A stretch of 64,000 nt of DNA from Rudanella lutea DSM 19387 (GTDB lineage: Bacteria; Bacteroidota; Bacteroidia; Cytophagales; Spirosomataceae), in the NCBI RefSeq assembly GCF_000383955.1, contig NZ_KB913013.1, positions 3,553,694 through 3,617,693 of the forward strand. Reading direction: 5' to 3'. The notes under the pieces are model-generated. The model did not search any database. It had not been told where the DNA came from and was given only the letters and a program-made list of their open reading frames with translations. Shown piece after piece: positions 17,594-26,323 of this stretch. Each line of letters opens with the position of its first letter. Positions within the stretch are counted from its first letter, which is position 1. A program made the translations under genes and the position numbers.

Positions 17594-18805
17594 TCAGCGT
17601 ACCCCTGTTGCCTGTAGCATGTTGGCGGCTGACTGGTAAACGCGGTCGGTGCTGATGGTCGCGATCTGATACGGTGACTCTGGGTTCAGGTCCGGGGCTA
17701 TCTGTTCTAACCGATGCCGATTGGCCTCTACCTCGGGGGGGTACACATGCACTATATGAGTAGCTAGTTCGGGTGGGTATGGGTGCCACCGGATAAGCGA
17801 TTTTCCCTGCGAAATGACGACCGTGGGCGTTTGGGTGGCGGCAGCCAAATGCACCGTACCGGTTTCATTGCTGATGAGTAAACTGGCCCGGCTGAGTACA
17901 TAGGCCAGCTGCGGAATCGATAACTGGCCGGTCAGGTCGATGGTTGGTTCGGGTAGAGGGTTGGTTCGTTTGAACTGGTCAGCGTAAACCTGCTCACTGG
18001 GTGAACCCGTCAGGACAACGGCATGGTTTGGATACTCGCGCTGAAGCTGATAGGCCACGCTGGCAAATCGTTCGGCTGACCAAACTCTAAATTCCTGGCC
18101 CGCTCCAAGGGACAATACAATGTAAGGCTGTGGTAGGGGCACTTCGGCCGCTAAAGCCGGATTGAGCTGAATGGCGTACTGACGAACGGGTTTTTGCAGA
18201 AACTCTTCCACGATACGCCGGTTACGTTCGTGCTCAAACAGGAGTCCGGGACCTGAGTCGATCAGGCGGGTATAAAGCCGGTCGCCAAGGGCAGCCTCCC
18301 AGCGTTTGATATTTACATAATCGGTACGGCAGCCAATGCGTTGTGTCGCTCCGCTGGCCCAGGCCAGAAAGTCATCGAGCACCAATACCCGGCTGTAGGT
18401 AGGGCAAAAGACCGTTTCGACTCCTAGCCGACGGAGCTGCTGCACAAACCGGAACCGGTACTGCAGATTGGTGCTGAGGGCATAGATATCGGTCCAGATG
18501 AACTCGTCAACAAAAGCCGAATCGAACGTTTCGGCAACCGACCGAACAGCTGCATTACCGCAATAAATAATTCGGTGGCCGCTGTACGTGGGCGATTGGC
18601 GTATTTGCTCCAGAAACCCCCGAAACATCAGGTAATCGCCAAAAACATCGAGCCTGAGTATGAGCAACGTTTCTGGGCGTGGTCGGTGAGGAGTGCTCAA
18701 GATCGCAACCCAATCGGAGAGCCAAAGCACAGTGTCGATGGCGGCCAGAAACGGCGCGAGCCAGGGCGAAGTTTTGAGTTGCCGAATAAGTGTTTTAAGG
18801 TTCAT
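17594..18805 (-). CDS. Glycosyltransferase family 9 (heptosyltransferase-like)
   Basis: 403 residues, GT-B fold. N-terminal LLILRLDVFGDYLMFRGFLEQIR is the classic GT9 first strand/helix; the C-terminal half has IVLSLGAGQEFRVWSAERFA (acceptor/nucleotide pocket), then LTGQLSIPQLAYVLSRASLLISNETGTVHLAAA, the diagnostic GT9 motif. Such enzymes transfer heptose or related sugars to lipid A core or other glycans at the inner face of the membrane. It is transcribed against the methyltransferase pair. Donor sugar is not deducible. Confidence 0.85.
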   Translation of the reverse strand: MNLKTLIRQLKTSPWLAPFLAAIDTVLWLSDWVAILSTPHRPRPETLLILRLDVFGDYLMFRGFLEQIRQSPTYSGHRIIYCGNAAVRSVAETFDSAFVDEFIWTDIYALSTNLQYRFRFVQQLRRLGVETVFCPTYSRVLVLDDFLAWASGATQRIGCRTDYVNIKRWEAALGDRLYTRLIDSGPGLLFEHERNRRIVEEFLQKPVRQYAIQLNPALAAEVPLPQPYIVLSLGAGQEFRVWSAERFASVAYQLQREYPNHAVVLTGSPSEQVYADQFKRTNPLPEPTIDLTGQLSIPQLAYVLSRASLLISNETGTVHLAAATQTPTVVISQGKSLIRWHPYPPELATHIVHVYPPEVEANRHRLEQIAPDLNPESPYQIATISTDRVYQSAANMLQATGVR

Positions 18806-18902
18806 TCGTGTACAATTGCGCTCGAAATATACTGTAATTCTGTTCGATCACTGTGATATATAGAGGCTGATGAGCTTCCCGAAAAAGTCACCAAACGATT
18901 TG

Positions 18903-18933
18903 TTGGTCAGTTCGTATCCTGACCGTAGCTTTA
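18903..18933 (+). promoter_or_regulatory. Candidate promoter of the 605-residue membrane protein
   Basis: TTG at 18903-18905, a 20-base spacer, then TAGCTTTA at 18926-18933, one base from the Bacteroidota -7 consensus TAnnTTTG. The ATG at 18958 follows 24 bases later. Confidence 0.4.
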
Positions 18934-18957
18934 TCGATAAAATTTCCCGCTTCGTTT

Positions 18958-20775
18958 ATGGCTAAATCTGCCCGTTCTCGTTCTGTCTCCAAGCCAGTAG
19001 TGTCTCCCAAATCGCCCTCACCGGTTGCGGAGCCTAACCCGGTGATTTCTGCTCAATCAGCTACGGCCGATGGATCGCGTATGCTATCGCCCAGTTTACG
19101 GTATCTTTTAATTGGAGTTGGCCTCCTGTTATTGGTTTTTCCGGCCTTGTCGTACTATCAAACTGTTTGGGGAAGTGCCTTCAACTACCCCTTTGAAGAC
19201 GATTTTGACTCACTGCTCCGATTTATCAATGGGTTTACAAAAGCAGAGACAACAGCGGGGCAGAAATTGGGTCTGCTGGTAGCCCAGCACAATGAGCATC
19301 GTATTGTTTTTGACCGACTTGTCTTTCTGCTCCAATACTATACTGGCGGTCAGGTTAATATCCGAACACTCATTCTGATTGGTAATAGCTCCCTTCTGTT
19401 TCTTACAGGGTTATTTTACTTTGCTTCGCTTCGCTCTCTATCGTTGCCAGCTCGTCTGCTTTACTTTGTTCCTGTAGCATACGTGTTGTTTACACTGCAT
19501 TTTTGGGAGCTAACAGTATGGGGCATGGCTTCATTGCAGAACCTGTATGTGTTGGTGTTTGTGATGGCGAGCTTTTACCTGATTGATAGGACGCCCAACC
19601 GTCCGCGAGCGTTCTGGGGGGCTTGTGCTTTCGCGATACTGGCTACGTTTACGAGCGGAAATGGTCTGTTTGCCTTTCCGGTTGGGGCACTGATGCTTTG
19701 GCTATTGGGCCAACGCCGGTATGCCGCCATATGGAGTGGGATAGCTGTGCTTACGGCTGTTTTGTATTTCTGGGGCTTTGAGCGTTCTGAGAACCTACCC
19801 AGTGTTTATGATTCACTAATTGGAAATACGGGACGGGCTATCGACTATTTCTTTACCCTGACAGGGTCGGTATTTGCCACAAGCCCCGAAGCGCCCTCGC
19901 GAGCCGGAAAAGTCCTGTTGGTACTGTATTTGGGTTTACTAGTCTACCTGATTCGTACCCGGCGATTAACGGATTACCTGCCCATGGTGGGCATGGTAAC
20001 CTTTGTGTATGTCACCTGCCTGTTGTTGACGGCCACCCGCTCTGGTTTTGGCGTTATACAGGCTACTAGCCCTCGATACGGCATTCTTTCGGTGGTGTTG
20101 GTGGCGGGGATAGGCGTGCTGTTAGTCGAAGCCGTGAAACATCAATGGGCCCGCCTTTCGGTGGGGCTTGGTTTTGCTGCGGTGGCAGTGTATCTTTTCT
20201 TTACCACACAAGAACTCAATGAAGTTAAGGTAGCTGACAGAACCCGCCTTTTGCAACTGTGTGCAGCGTTTTACAACGATAACCCGCAAAACCTACTGGT
20301 TTATTGGGGTACCTCCCAGCAGGAAGGGCAGCGCATTCTTAATGAAGCCTTTCGCCGAAAAACGTACCAAATTCCGAAGGTCATGCTGGCCGATTTGGCC
20401 AGTACTCCCCGTCAGCTGGATGCAGCGGAGGTAGTTCCGCAAGGGACCATTACGGCCGAGGCCCGGCCGTTTGAGACCAAAGACCATATTGTATTCTGGA
20501 ATACGTGGGCAGTGGCTGATGGTATGGATGCGCATGCCGGCCGTACAGAGATTATTGCTCAGGCACCGGGGCAGGCCTACGCCTTTGATACCGGAAAGCA
20601 TATGCGCTACGATGTCGCCAACCAAATGCAGTCGATGCAATTTGCGGAAGCGGGTTTCTCTTCGGTATTGCCAAAGGCATCCCTGAAAAAAGGCCAGTAC
20701 ACCTTATGGTTGCATCTGACCGATGGTCGAAGCCATGCTTACAAGCCTTTAGATCAGGGCTTTGTGGTCAACTGA
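18958..20775 (+). CDS. Polytopic membrane protein, probable GT-C glycosyltransferase
   Basis: 605 residues. A Ser/Lys/Pro-rich cytoplasmic tail (about 45 residues) precedes many hydrophobic helices, the first around LLIGVGLLLLVFPALSYY. The first external loop contains FEDDFDS, an Asp-Asp motif where GT-C enzymes keep their catalytic acid. After the last helix (about residue 425) a roughly 180-residue extracytoplasmic, beta-rich domain follows. GT-C enzymes transfer sugars from polyprenyl-phosphate donors outside the inner membrane. The family is not named with certainty. Its 3' end overlaps the converging GT2 gene by 22 bases. Confidence 0.65.
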   Translation: MAKSARSRSVSKPVVSPKSPSPVAEPNPVISAQSATADGSRMLSPSLRYLLIGVGLLLLVFPALSYYQTVWGSAFNYPFEDDFDSLLRFINGFTKAETTAGQKLGLLVAQHNEHRIVFDRLVFLLQYYTGGQVNIRTLILIGNSSLLFLTGLFYFASLRSLSLPARLLYFVPVAYVLFTLHFWELTVWGMASLQNLYVLVFVMASFYLIDRTPNRPRAFWGACAFAILATFTSGNGLFAFPVGALMLWLLGQRRYAAIWSGIAVLTAVLYFWGFERSENLPSVYDSLIGNTGRAIDYFFTLTGSVFATSPEAPSRAGKVLLVLYLGLLVYLIRTRRLTDYLPMVGMVTFVYVTCLLLTATRSGFGVIQATSPRYGILSVVLVAGIGVLLVEAVKHQWARLSVGLGFAAVAVYLFFTTQELNEVKVADRTRLLQLCAAFYNDNPQNLLVYWGTSQQEGQRILNEAFRRKTYQIPKVMLADLASTPRQLDAAEVVPQGTITAEARPFETKDHIVFWNTWAVADGMDAHAGRTEIIAQAPGQAYAFDTGKHMRYDVANQMQSMQFAEAGFSSVLPKASLKKGQYTLWLHLTDGRSHAYKPLDQGFVVN

Positions 20776-21800
20776 GTTGGTCTTAACCAACTATAAATGG
20801 CTGTTAGCAACTGGTTAGCCAGTTTGCTAACAGCTCCCGAAGACAATTGGTCGACCGGCAACCGGGTTGAAGCACTCGCCAGCAAATCTGCATCCGAAAT
20901 TTGGCGGGTGGCCTGAATTTGCCGGTTTTGCTTTCCTATCCATTCACGATTTGACCATAACCAGCGGTAGGCACGTGCTCGGCTTTTAAGGTAAGGAATT
21001 CCCCTAAACGCAAATAGCCAAGTCAGTAACTCGGTTAAGAGTAACGCGGGCAGCATACGTTGCCGGGTAGTAGCCGACAGAGTACGTAGAAGGGTTAAAA
21101 CACGGTTTCGCTCCAGATAGTAAAACTTGGTTGGTGTCATCCCTAAACGGTAGTAGTGGGTGATTACAGATCGCCCATCGCATAGTAAAGCGTAACCAGC
21201 CAGTCGAGCCCGAAGCGATAAGTCGGCATCTTCAAAGTACATAAAATGGGCTTCGTTGAAGCCGCCCAATTCTCTTACAGCTTCGGTTGGAGCCATTAAG
21301 GCAGCTCCTGAAAGTAAAGGAACCTCCTCAAGAGTGTTGTGTGTAGAGCCGGGCTCATTGATAGCCCGACACGTGGTAATACCGGTGTAATGCATCTGAT
21401 TGCCACAGGCATTGATGGTTCCGTTGGGATTAAGAAGTTTGGGGTTTAAAAAGGCTTTGGGGTACAAACGAGCGGTTTCGAGCAGGTATGATATAGCGTT
21501 TGCCCCCAATTCAGTATCCGGATTTAGAAAAAGTACCCACTCGCCTGCAGCTTGTTGTAGCCCCAGATTGTTGCCGCCTGCGTAGCCGGAATTGGTCGGA
21601 TTAGGAATATACCGGGCATCAGGATACGTATGGGCTAGCCAGCTCTTTACACCATCAAATGGGTAATTGTCAACAATCAGTACCTCAAATTTGGCGCTAT
21701 TAGGCTGATGGTAGATGCTCGGTAGGCAGCGCTTCAGGTCGTCGATGCTTTTGTAAGAAACGATCAGGATCGTTAGCGTCGGCCCGGTATGGGGCTTCAT
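20754..21800 (-). CDS. Glycosyltransferase family 2 (rhamnosyltransferase-like)
   Basis: 348 residues, GT-A fold. N-terminal TLTILIVSYKSIDDLKRCLPSI, the nucleotide loop NPTNSGYAGGNNLG, the DxD equivalent in LFLNPDTELG and FNEAHFMYFEDADLSLRARLAGY are characteristic of WbbL/rhamnosyltransferase-like GT2 enzymes. Last gene of a four-gene minus-strand operon; its start codon overlaps the stop of the DUF2304 gene (ATGA type), so they are translationally coupled. The donor is probably dTDP-rhamnose or similar, by family analogy only. Confidence 0.85.
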   Translation of the reverse strand: MKPHTGPTLTILIVSYKSIDDLKRCLPSIYHQPNSAKFEVLIVDNYPFDGVKSWLAHTYPDARYIPNPTNSGYAGGNNLGLQQAAGEWVLFLNPDTELGANAISYLLETARLYPKAFLNPKLLNPNGTINACGNQMHYTGITTCRAINEPGSTHNTLEEVPLLSGAALMAPTEAVRELGGFNEAHFMYFEDADLSLRARLAGYALLCDGRSVITHYYRLGMTPTKFYYLERNRVLTLLRTLSATTRQRMLPALLLTELLTWLFAFRGIPYLKSRARAYRWLWSNREWIGKQNRQIQATRQISDADLLASASTRLPVDQLSSGAVSKLANQLLTAIYSWLRPTQLTTKP

Positions 21801-22219
21801 AAGGATGGTGGTATTGGGCTAACGGTAGTCATTGGCTGCGTAGGCTCGGGCTTGCTCACGTTGACCGACTGACGCTGATCTAACTCCTGGCGAAGGTAGG
21901 CTAGCTCGTGAGTAAGGTTCTTTATCTGGTTCTGTTGCCTCGAAATGACCACAGATAGGTGGACCAAAAAAACGATGATTGCCAGAATACCTACCAGAAA
22001 AATAAGCGAAGGTGGGTAATACACACCCAGCAGGAGGGAGATTTTCTCCAGCCCGGAACGCCAAAACGAGAAAACCAGCAGGAAGCCGGTGCAAACAATC
22101 CAGACAACCGAATATTCCTCACGGAGGTGCCCTTTAATAATGAGCCGAAAAATCATAATCATGAACATCAGCGCCCCTACGATGCTGATGAACTGAATGG
22201 TTATCGGAAGCGATTCCAT
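21797..22219 (-). CDS. DUF2304 small membrane protein
   Basis: 140 residues: three hydrophobic helices (PITIQFISIVGALMFMIMIF, YSVVWIVCTGFLLVFSF, SLIFLVGILAIIVFLVHLSVVIS) and a short coiled-coil tail (RQQNQIKNLTHELAYLRQEL), then a Pro/Thr-rich end. DUF2304 proteins are partners of GT2 polyprenyl-phosphate sugar synthases; GacJ of streptococci stimulates GacI in this way. Here it lies 3 bases after a DPM1-like GT2 gene and overlaps a second GT2 gene by 4 bases. The partnership is inferred from that arrangement. Confidence 0.8.
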   Translation of the reverse strand: MESLPITIQFISIVGALMFMIMIFRLIIKGHLREEYSVVWIVCTGFLLVFSFWRSGLEKISLLLGVYYPPSLIFLVGILAIIVFLVHLSVVISRQQNQIKNLTHELAYLRQELDQRQSVNVSKPEPTQPMTTVSPIPPSL

Positions 22220-22222
22220 ACG

Positions 22223-22966
22223 TCAGAGAGTTAGAACTGGGCGGTTACGGAGCCGCAAAAAGATGAACAAAATTCCCAGAGTTACCTTGATCATATAGTA
22301 AACGGCCCGGCTAGTGTTGATGGACGACACCCCCCCCTGTCGTTCGCTCATCACAACGGGGACTTCGAGCATTCGGAGCTTGTTAAGACCAAATTGAACG
22401 ATAGCTTCTGGCTCCGGGTATTCATCCGGGTAATATCGCTCAACCAGAGCGAGTGTTTTTCGGTTGAATGCCCGGAAGCCAGAAGTACTGTCGTGGATAG
22501 TCTGACCGATCAGAAACTGGTTGAGCCATCGGAAATAGGTAATACCCATACGACGGGTTGCTGATGACTGAAAGCCCTCGCGTGTAATGAACCTTGAGCC
22601 AATAACCACATCTGCCTGATTGTTGAACAACGGTTGCAGCAACTTGGGCAGCTCATGGGTGGGGTGTTGCCCATCGCCATCCATCTGAACGGCAATATCG
22701 TACCCATTACGCCAGGCAAACTTATAGCCGGCATGCATTGCTCCGCCAATTCCAAGATTAGTGGGTAGATTAAGGTATAAGCAACCAGTCTGGCGAATGG
22801 CTTCAACAGAGCGGTCGGTCGAACAGTCATTGACAACCAGTACGTCGAGGTTTAACCGATGCTTATCGCGGGTTTGATAGATTCCCGCCACTACTGACTC
22901 AATGGTGTCTTGCTCGTTATAACAAGGGACAATGATCAATATGTGCGAATCGACAGCAGCTATCAT
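22223..22966 (-). CDS. GT2 polyprenyl-phosphate glycosyltransferase (DPM1/GacI-like)
   Basis: 247 residues. HILIIVPCYNEQDTIESVV starts a GT-A domain; LNVDCSTD-type loop (VVNDCSTDRSVEAI), MDGDGQHPTHEL (metal-binding DxD) and VIGSRF are the hallmarks of dolichyl/undecaprenyl-phosphate sugar synthases. One hydrophobic segment near the C-terminus (VYYMIKVTLGILFIFL) could anchor it. Product would be a polyprenyl-phosphate sugar used outside the membrane. It sits between the large membrane protein (12 bases upstream) and its likely partner DUF2304 (3 bases downstream). Confidence 0.85.
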   Translation of the reverse strand: MIAAVDSHILIIVPCYNEQDTIESVVAGIYQTRDKHRLNLDVLVVNDCSTDRSVEAIRQTGCLYLNLPTNLGIGGAMHAGYKFAWRNGYDIAVQMDGDGQHPTHELPKLLQPLFNNQADVVIGSRFITREGFQSSATRRMGITYFRWLNQFLIGQTIHDSTSGFRAFNRKTLALVERYYPDEYPEPEAIVQFGLNKLRMLEVPVVMSERQGGVSSINTSRAVYYMIKVTLGILFIFLRLRNRPVLTL

Positions 22967-22978
22967 GCCCGGAAAGCG

Positions 22979-25096
22979 TTAGAAATTGGTCTGGTAAATT
23001 GTCAGTGACCCCAGTGTAGCCACCTGCTTCATGCACCGCACTTCAACCGGTTGTGGTGCATGGTCGAATACCTGATACTTCACGTTCAGTTGCTTCATTT
23101 TGGGCGAGCAGGGGTCCATGGCGATAATGTAGCCATCTTCAAACTGATTGACCAGCACAACGGAATCTTTACCATCAACGTACGATTGGTTGGTAACGTG
23201 AGCGTACCGATTGTACGCCGAATCGCGCTTCATTTTGGGGTCAAGTACACTCATGATTGTCTTCCGATTCGGAATGTATTTAACCCCCGTAATCTGCTTG
23301 GCACCCGTTGCCGTGACCATATACGTAATAAACTGATTCCCATTGACAATCCACCGGGCGTTAGGGTTCTGTTCGACCAGTGATTTGACGGTTCTGAAAA
23401 AAGCATTCTCCGTTATGGGGCTGAGGCCTTTTGATAATGGATTGGCTTTAAGGTTGGGTAGCAGAAATAGAATCAGCCCTGTACAGAAAATAGTCAGGCG
23501 GTAGGGGATGGCAATTGATGATACCAGTAGTACCCCCATCATGGTAAAAAACACAACCGGGATAAACGTCTGAAAAGGCTTGATCAGCCCCTCTGAATCA
23601 TTGATGTTCACATAGGCTGTATAAATCATAAAGGCAGCAATACCAATTACAGCTACAGCGTTGGCCCAAACTGGAAGCTTAACCTCATCTTTTGCGGTAT
23701 TGGCCGTACTGAGGGCACCCAGATATAGAAACAGAAGCACAACTGCGCCGATGCCCATAGGTACCTGACCCCGGCGGGTTGGTACCATGCTCATCAACGA
23801 TAGTTTGGCCAAACTTTTTGGAAAGCCTACTTCCATCCAGATCCACATGAGCAGGACAAAAACACTACCGCCAACAATCATCCAATCGATTCGGCGTGTT
23901 TTGACGAAAAGCAGAACCGACAAGGGAATGATAATTGGGGCAAAGTTGAGATAGTGTGACAGCTCGCAGATGTTCAACCAGCTTTTGGGGAATTTTTGAT
24001 CATCGAAAAACCAGCTGTAGTACTCAGAGAAAGCGTTGGCAATGAATCCGGTGCCGCCTGTTTCGCTACGCTGACCCGGGTAAACCGTACTCGAGAGAGC
24101 CTTCAGGGTTTCCTGCACATCGTTGTAAAACACATATAATACAAAGCCAGCTACAAGGGCAATGCCGCCCAGGGCACCCAATCGGATCGGCACTCGGTTA
24201 ATTGGGAAAAGGTTTTTACGCTCATTGATTAGGTATCCCACCAGCACAAAGGCAAACAAGTAAACCATCGGTAATTGGTACGGCGGGTACAGGTAAAGAG
24301 CATAGCTAATAACGCTCCAGATCAGCAGCAGAGCCCATAGAGCAATATGAGTCGGCTTCTGGGCTTTCAGAACATAGATAGCGGCCACAAAAGCCAGACC
24401 GCAGTAGCCTATCATGGGAGCCGGTATGAACGACCAGCGTACTGTACCTGAAGACAGAAAAAGAGTAAGGGCTCCTGTCAAAGACAAAAGGTAATTGTTA
24501 CGGCATACAAGCAGGAAAAACAAAAAAGACCCGATCAGCACCAGAAAAGGGTTACTGTTATACATCCACGAGTATCCTCGTTCGGCGTCGAGAAGCATAA
24601 AGCCCCAGTGCATAAACTTGAATACGGTCACAATGTGGTTAGTGGGTGAAACGAGCAAAGCGGCTTTCAGGCCACCAATACCCTCGTTCTCATGTCCAAA
24701 CTCATTGCTGACATTAGACAGAATCCAGGGAGCTCCCACCGCATAGTCGTCCATCCGAATCTGCTTGGGTGTACCTGCCACCAACCCACGGTTGGGGGCA
24801 CTCCCGTCGGGTAGGAGGGTATTCCAGATAGGAAGCGACACATAGTGCCACTTGAAAAGAACAAACAGAAGAAAAATGCCTATAAACGCCCCCAAGGTTA
24901 TTTTGACCCGCTTGTCAAACCGAATCAACACCGACGAGTCAGTAGCTTGAGTTGAGGTAGCAGGTAATGTTGGGCTACGATCAACAACTGGGCTTACGGG
25001 TTGAACCGGCACTGCTGAGGCTGCCTGCCGGGTTGGTGATGTCTCGTTTTCGGTCGGTTTTCCAGATTGAGATCGTTTTTTCGACGATTTAGACAT
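22979..25096 (-). CDS. Large polytopic membrane protein, probable GT-C-type glycosyltransferase
   Basis: 705 residues. A 60-residue Ser/Pro/Lys-rich cytoplasmic tail precedes the first helix (VKITLGAFIGIFLLFVLFKW); about 12-14 helices follow, and a C-terminal roughly 150-residue soluble domain. The first external loop has IRMDDYAVGAPWILSN, an Asp-Asp motif positioned like the GT-C catalytic acid. First gene of the operon with DPM1-like GT2, DUF2304 and rhamnosyltransferase-like GT2; this fits an enzyme using a polyprenyl-phosphate sugar to decorate a glycan. A good promoter lies about 70 bases upstream. Family assignment remains inference. Confidence 0.65.
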   Translation of the reverse strand: MSKSSKKRSQSGKPTENETSPTRQAASAVPVQPVSPVVDRSPTLPATSTQATDSSVLIRFDKRVKITLGAFIGIFLLFVLFKWHYVSLPIWNTLLPDGSAPNRGLVAGTPKQIRMDDYAVGAPWILSNVSNEFGHENEGIGGLKAALLVSPTNHIVTVFKFMHWGFMLLDAERGYSWMYNSNPFLVLIGSFLFFLLVCRNNYLLSLTGALTLFLSSGTVRWSFIPAPMIGYCGLAFVAAIYVLKAQKPTHIALWALLLIWSVISYALYLYPPYQLPMVYLFAFVLVGYLINERKNLFPINRVPIRLGALGGIALVAGFVLYVFYNDVQETLKALSSTVYPGQRSETGGTGFIANAFSEYYSWFFDDQKFPKSWLNICELSHYLNFAPIIIPLSVLLFVKTRRIDWMIVGGSVFVLLMWIWMEVGFPKSLAKLSLMSMVPTRRGQVPMGIGAVVLLFLYLGALSTANTAKDEVKLPVWANAVAVIGIAAFMIYTAYVNINDSEGLIKPFQTFIPVVFFTMMGVLLVSSIAIPYRLTIFCTGLILFLLPNLKANPLSKGLSPITENAFFRTVKSLVEQNPNARWIVNGNQFITYMVTATGAKQITGVKYIPNRKTIMSVLDPKMKRDSAYNRYAHVTNQSYVDGKDSVVLVNQFEDGYIIAMDPCSPKMKQLNVKYQVFDHAPQPVEVRCMKQVATLGSLTIYQTNF

Positions 25097-25166
25097 AAGT
25101 AATAGGTCGGGGCTGATTACGAATTAGAACAACATAGGCAATAAATATGCCTAAATCGCATAAAGT

Positions 25167-25197
25167 CAAAATTAGTATCCCCTACTGGTTGATCAAA
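25167..25197 (-). promoter_or_regulatory. Bacteroidota-type promoter of the glycan operon
   Basis: On the minus strand TTTG (25197-25194), a 19-base spacer and TAATTTTG (25174-25167) match the Bacteroidota consensus TTTG-N19-TAnnTTTG exactly. It would give a leader of roughly 60-65 bases before the ATG at 25096. Confidence 0.65.
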
Positions 25198-25257
25198 GTA
25201 GATGAAAGTGATTAGGACGTTAAAATTTCGGTACTTTACAGTCATTTCAAAGAATAA

Positions 25258-26250
25258 ATGAAGCAGACGCTAACTCGAGGGCTGTTTATCGGAGTTGCTC
25301 TTGCCTTGCTGGTTTATGCATTGAAGGATATTTCGTTTTCCGATATTGTTGGGCAGTTCCGGCAGGCTCACTATGGCTGGGTGGTTGCGTCTGGTTTGGT
25401 AGTTGTACTGATCTACTGGGTACGCGCTATGCGCTGGCAACAATCATTACTGGCCCTAAATCATCACCCTACTGTATTTCGGGCAATGGTGGCCTATCAG
25501 ACAGGGGCCTTCGCCAGTATGCTTGTGGTTGGTTCGGGAGAGCTTACCCGGTGTATTACACTACAGCGAACCGATCAGGTGCCAGTGTCGCACGGGCTTG
25601 GGTCTGTGGTGGCTGAACGAGTGCTGGATCTCCTGATGCTATTGGTGGTGATGATGCTGGCATTTGTATTGGAGTCAGGCCGGATGATCCGTTATTTTTC
25701 AGGTATGACCTGGTCTGTTTCTGGATCAAGACTGGTCATTTTTCTGGGCCTTTTTCTGGTTGCATTAGTCGGCCTGACTTGGCTTTGGCGCAGTCCTTTT
25801 ATTCGAAAGCACCCTTTCACTATTAAATTAGAGGGGTTTGCCAAAGGCCTTTGGAATGGGTTTGCTGCAATCCGGCAACTCCCCAACCCGAGGCTATTTG
25901 TTATTCTGACTATTATGACCCAGGTGTTATCGTGGCTACACCTTTATTTGCTCATGCTGTCTGTAGAGAGTACCCGCGACTTACCCCCAACAGCAGCACT
26001 TACCGTTCTGGCGGTTGCGTCCATTGGCGGCTTGGCCGTTCCGACGCAGGGCGGGGTAGGTACTTTCCATTTTTTTGTGGGCCGCATATTGGTGCTATAT
26101 GGGTTGAGTGCGGTACAGGGAACAGTTGTTGCTACTTTTTTACATACCATGGGGTTGGCTACCAACTTGGTTTTGAATAGCTTGAGTTTTTTGATTGTCC
26201 CGGTTCTCATTGCTCAGGCGAAACGTGAAAAAATGACCGCACCTGAGTAG
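25258..26250 (+). CDS. Lysylphosphatidylglycerol synthase TM-region / flippase-like membrane protein
   Basis: 330 residues, about eight hydrophobic helices. Features of the LPG_synthase_TM (UPF0104) family are visible: WVRAMRWQQSLLAL after the second helix, VVAERVLDLLMLLVVMM, and ASIGGLAVPTQGGVGTFHFF, the conserved Pro-Gly loop. No aminoacyltransferase domain is attached, so it is not MprF; stand-alone members are thought to act as lipid or glycolipid flippases. It is divergent from the glycan operon by about 160 bases and could move its lipid-linked product, which is inference. Confidence 0.8.
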   Translation: MKQTLTRGLFIGVALALLVYALKDISFSDIVGQFRQAHYGWVVASGLVVVLIYWVRAMRWQQSLLALNHHPTVFRAMVAYQTGAFASMLVVGSGELTRCITLQRTDQVPVSHGLGSVVAERVLDLLMLLVVMMLAFVLESGRMIRYFSGMTWSVSGSRLVIFLGLFLVALVGLTWLWRSPFIRKHPFTIKLEGFAKGLWNGFAAIRQLPNPRLFVILTIMTQVLSWLHLYLLMLSVESTRDLPPTAALTVLAVASIGGLAVPTQGGVGTFHFFVGRILVLYGLSAVQGTVVATFLHTMGLATNLVLNSLSFLIVPVLIAQAKREKMTAPE

Positions 26251-26323
26251 AAGGGATCTGAAGTAAGTCCAATATCCACTGTTCCATAACGTTTTTAAAT
26301 CAATTAAACCATCAACTAAATAC

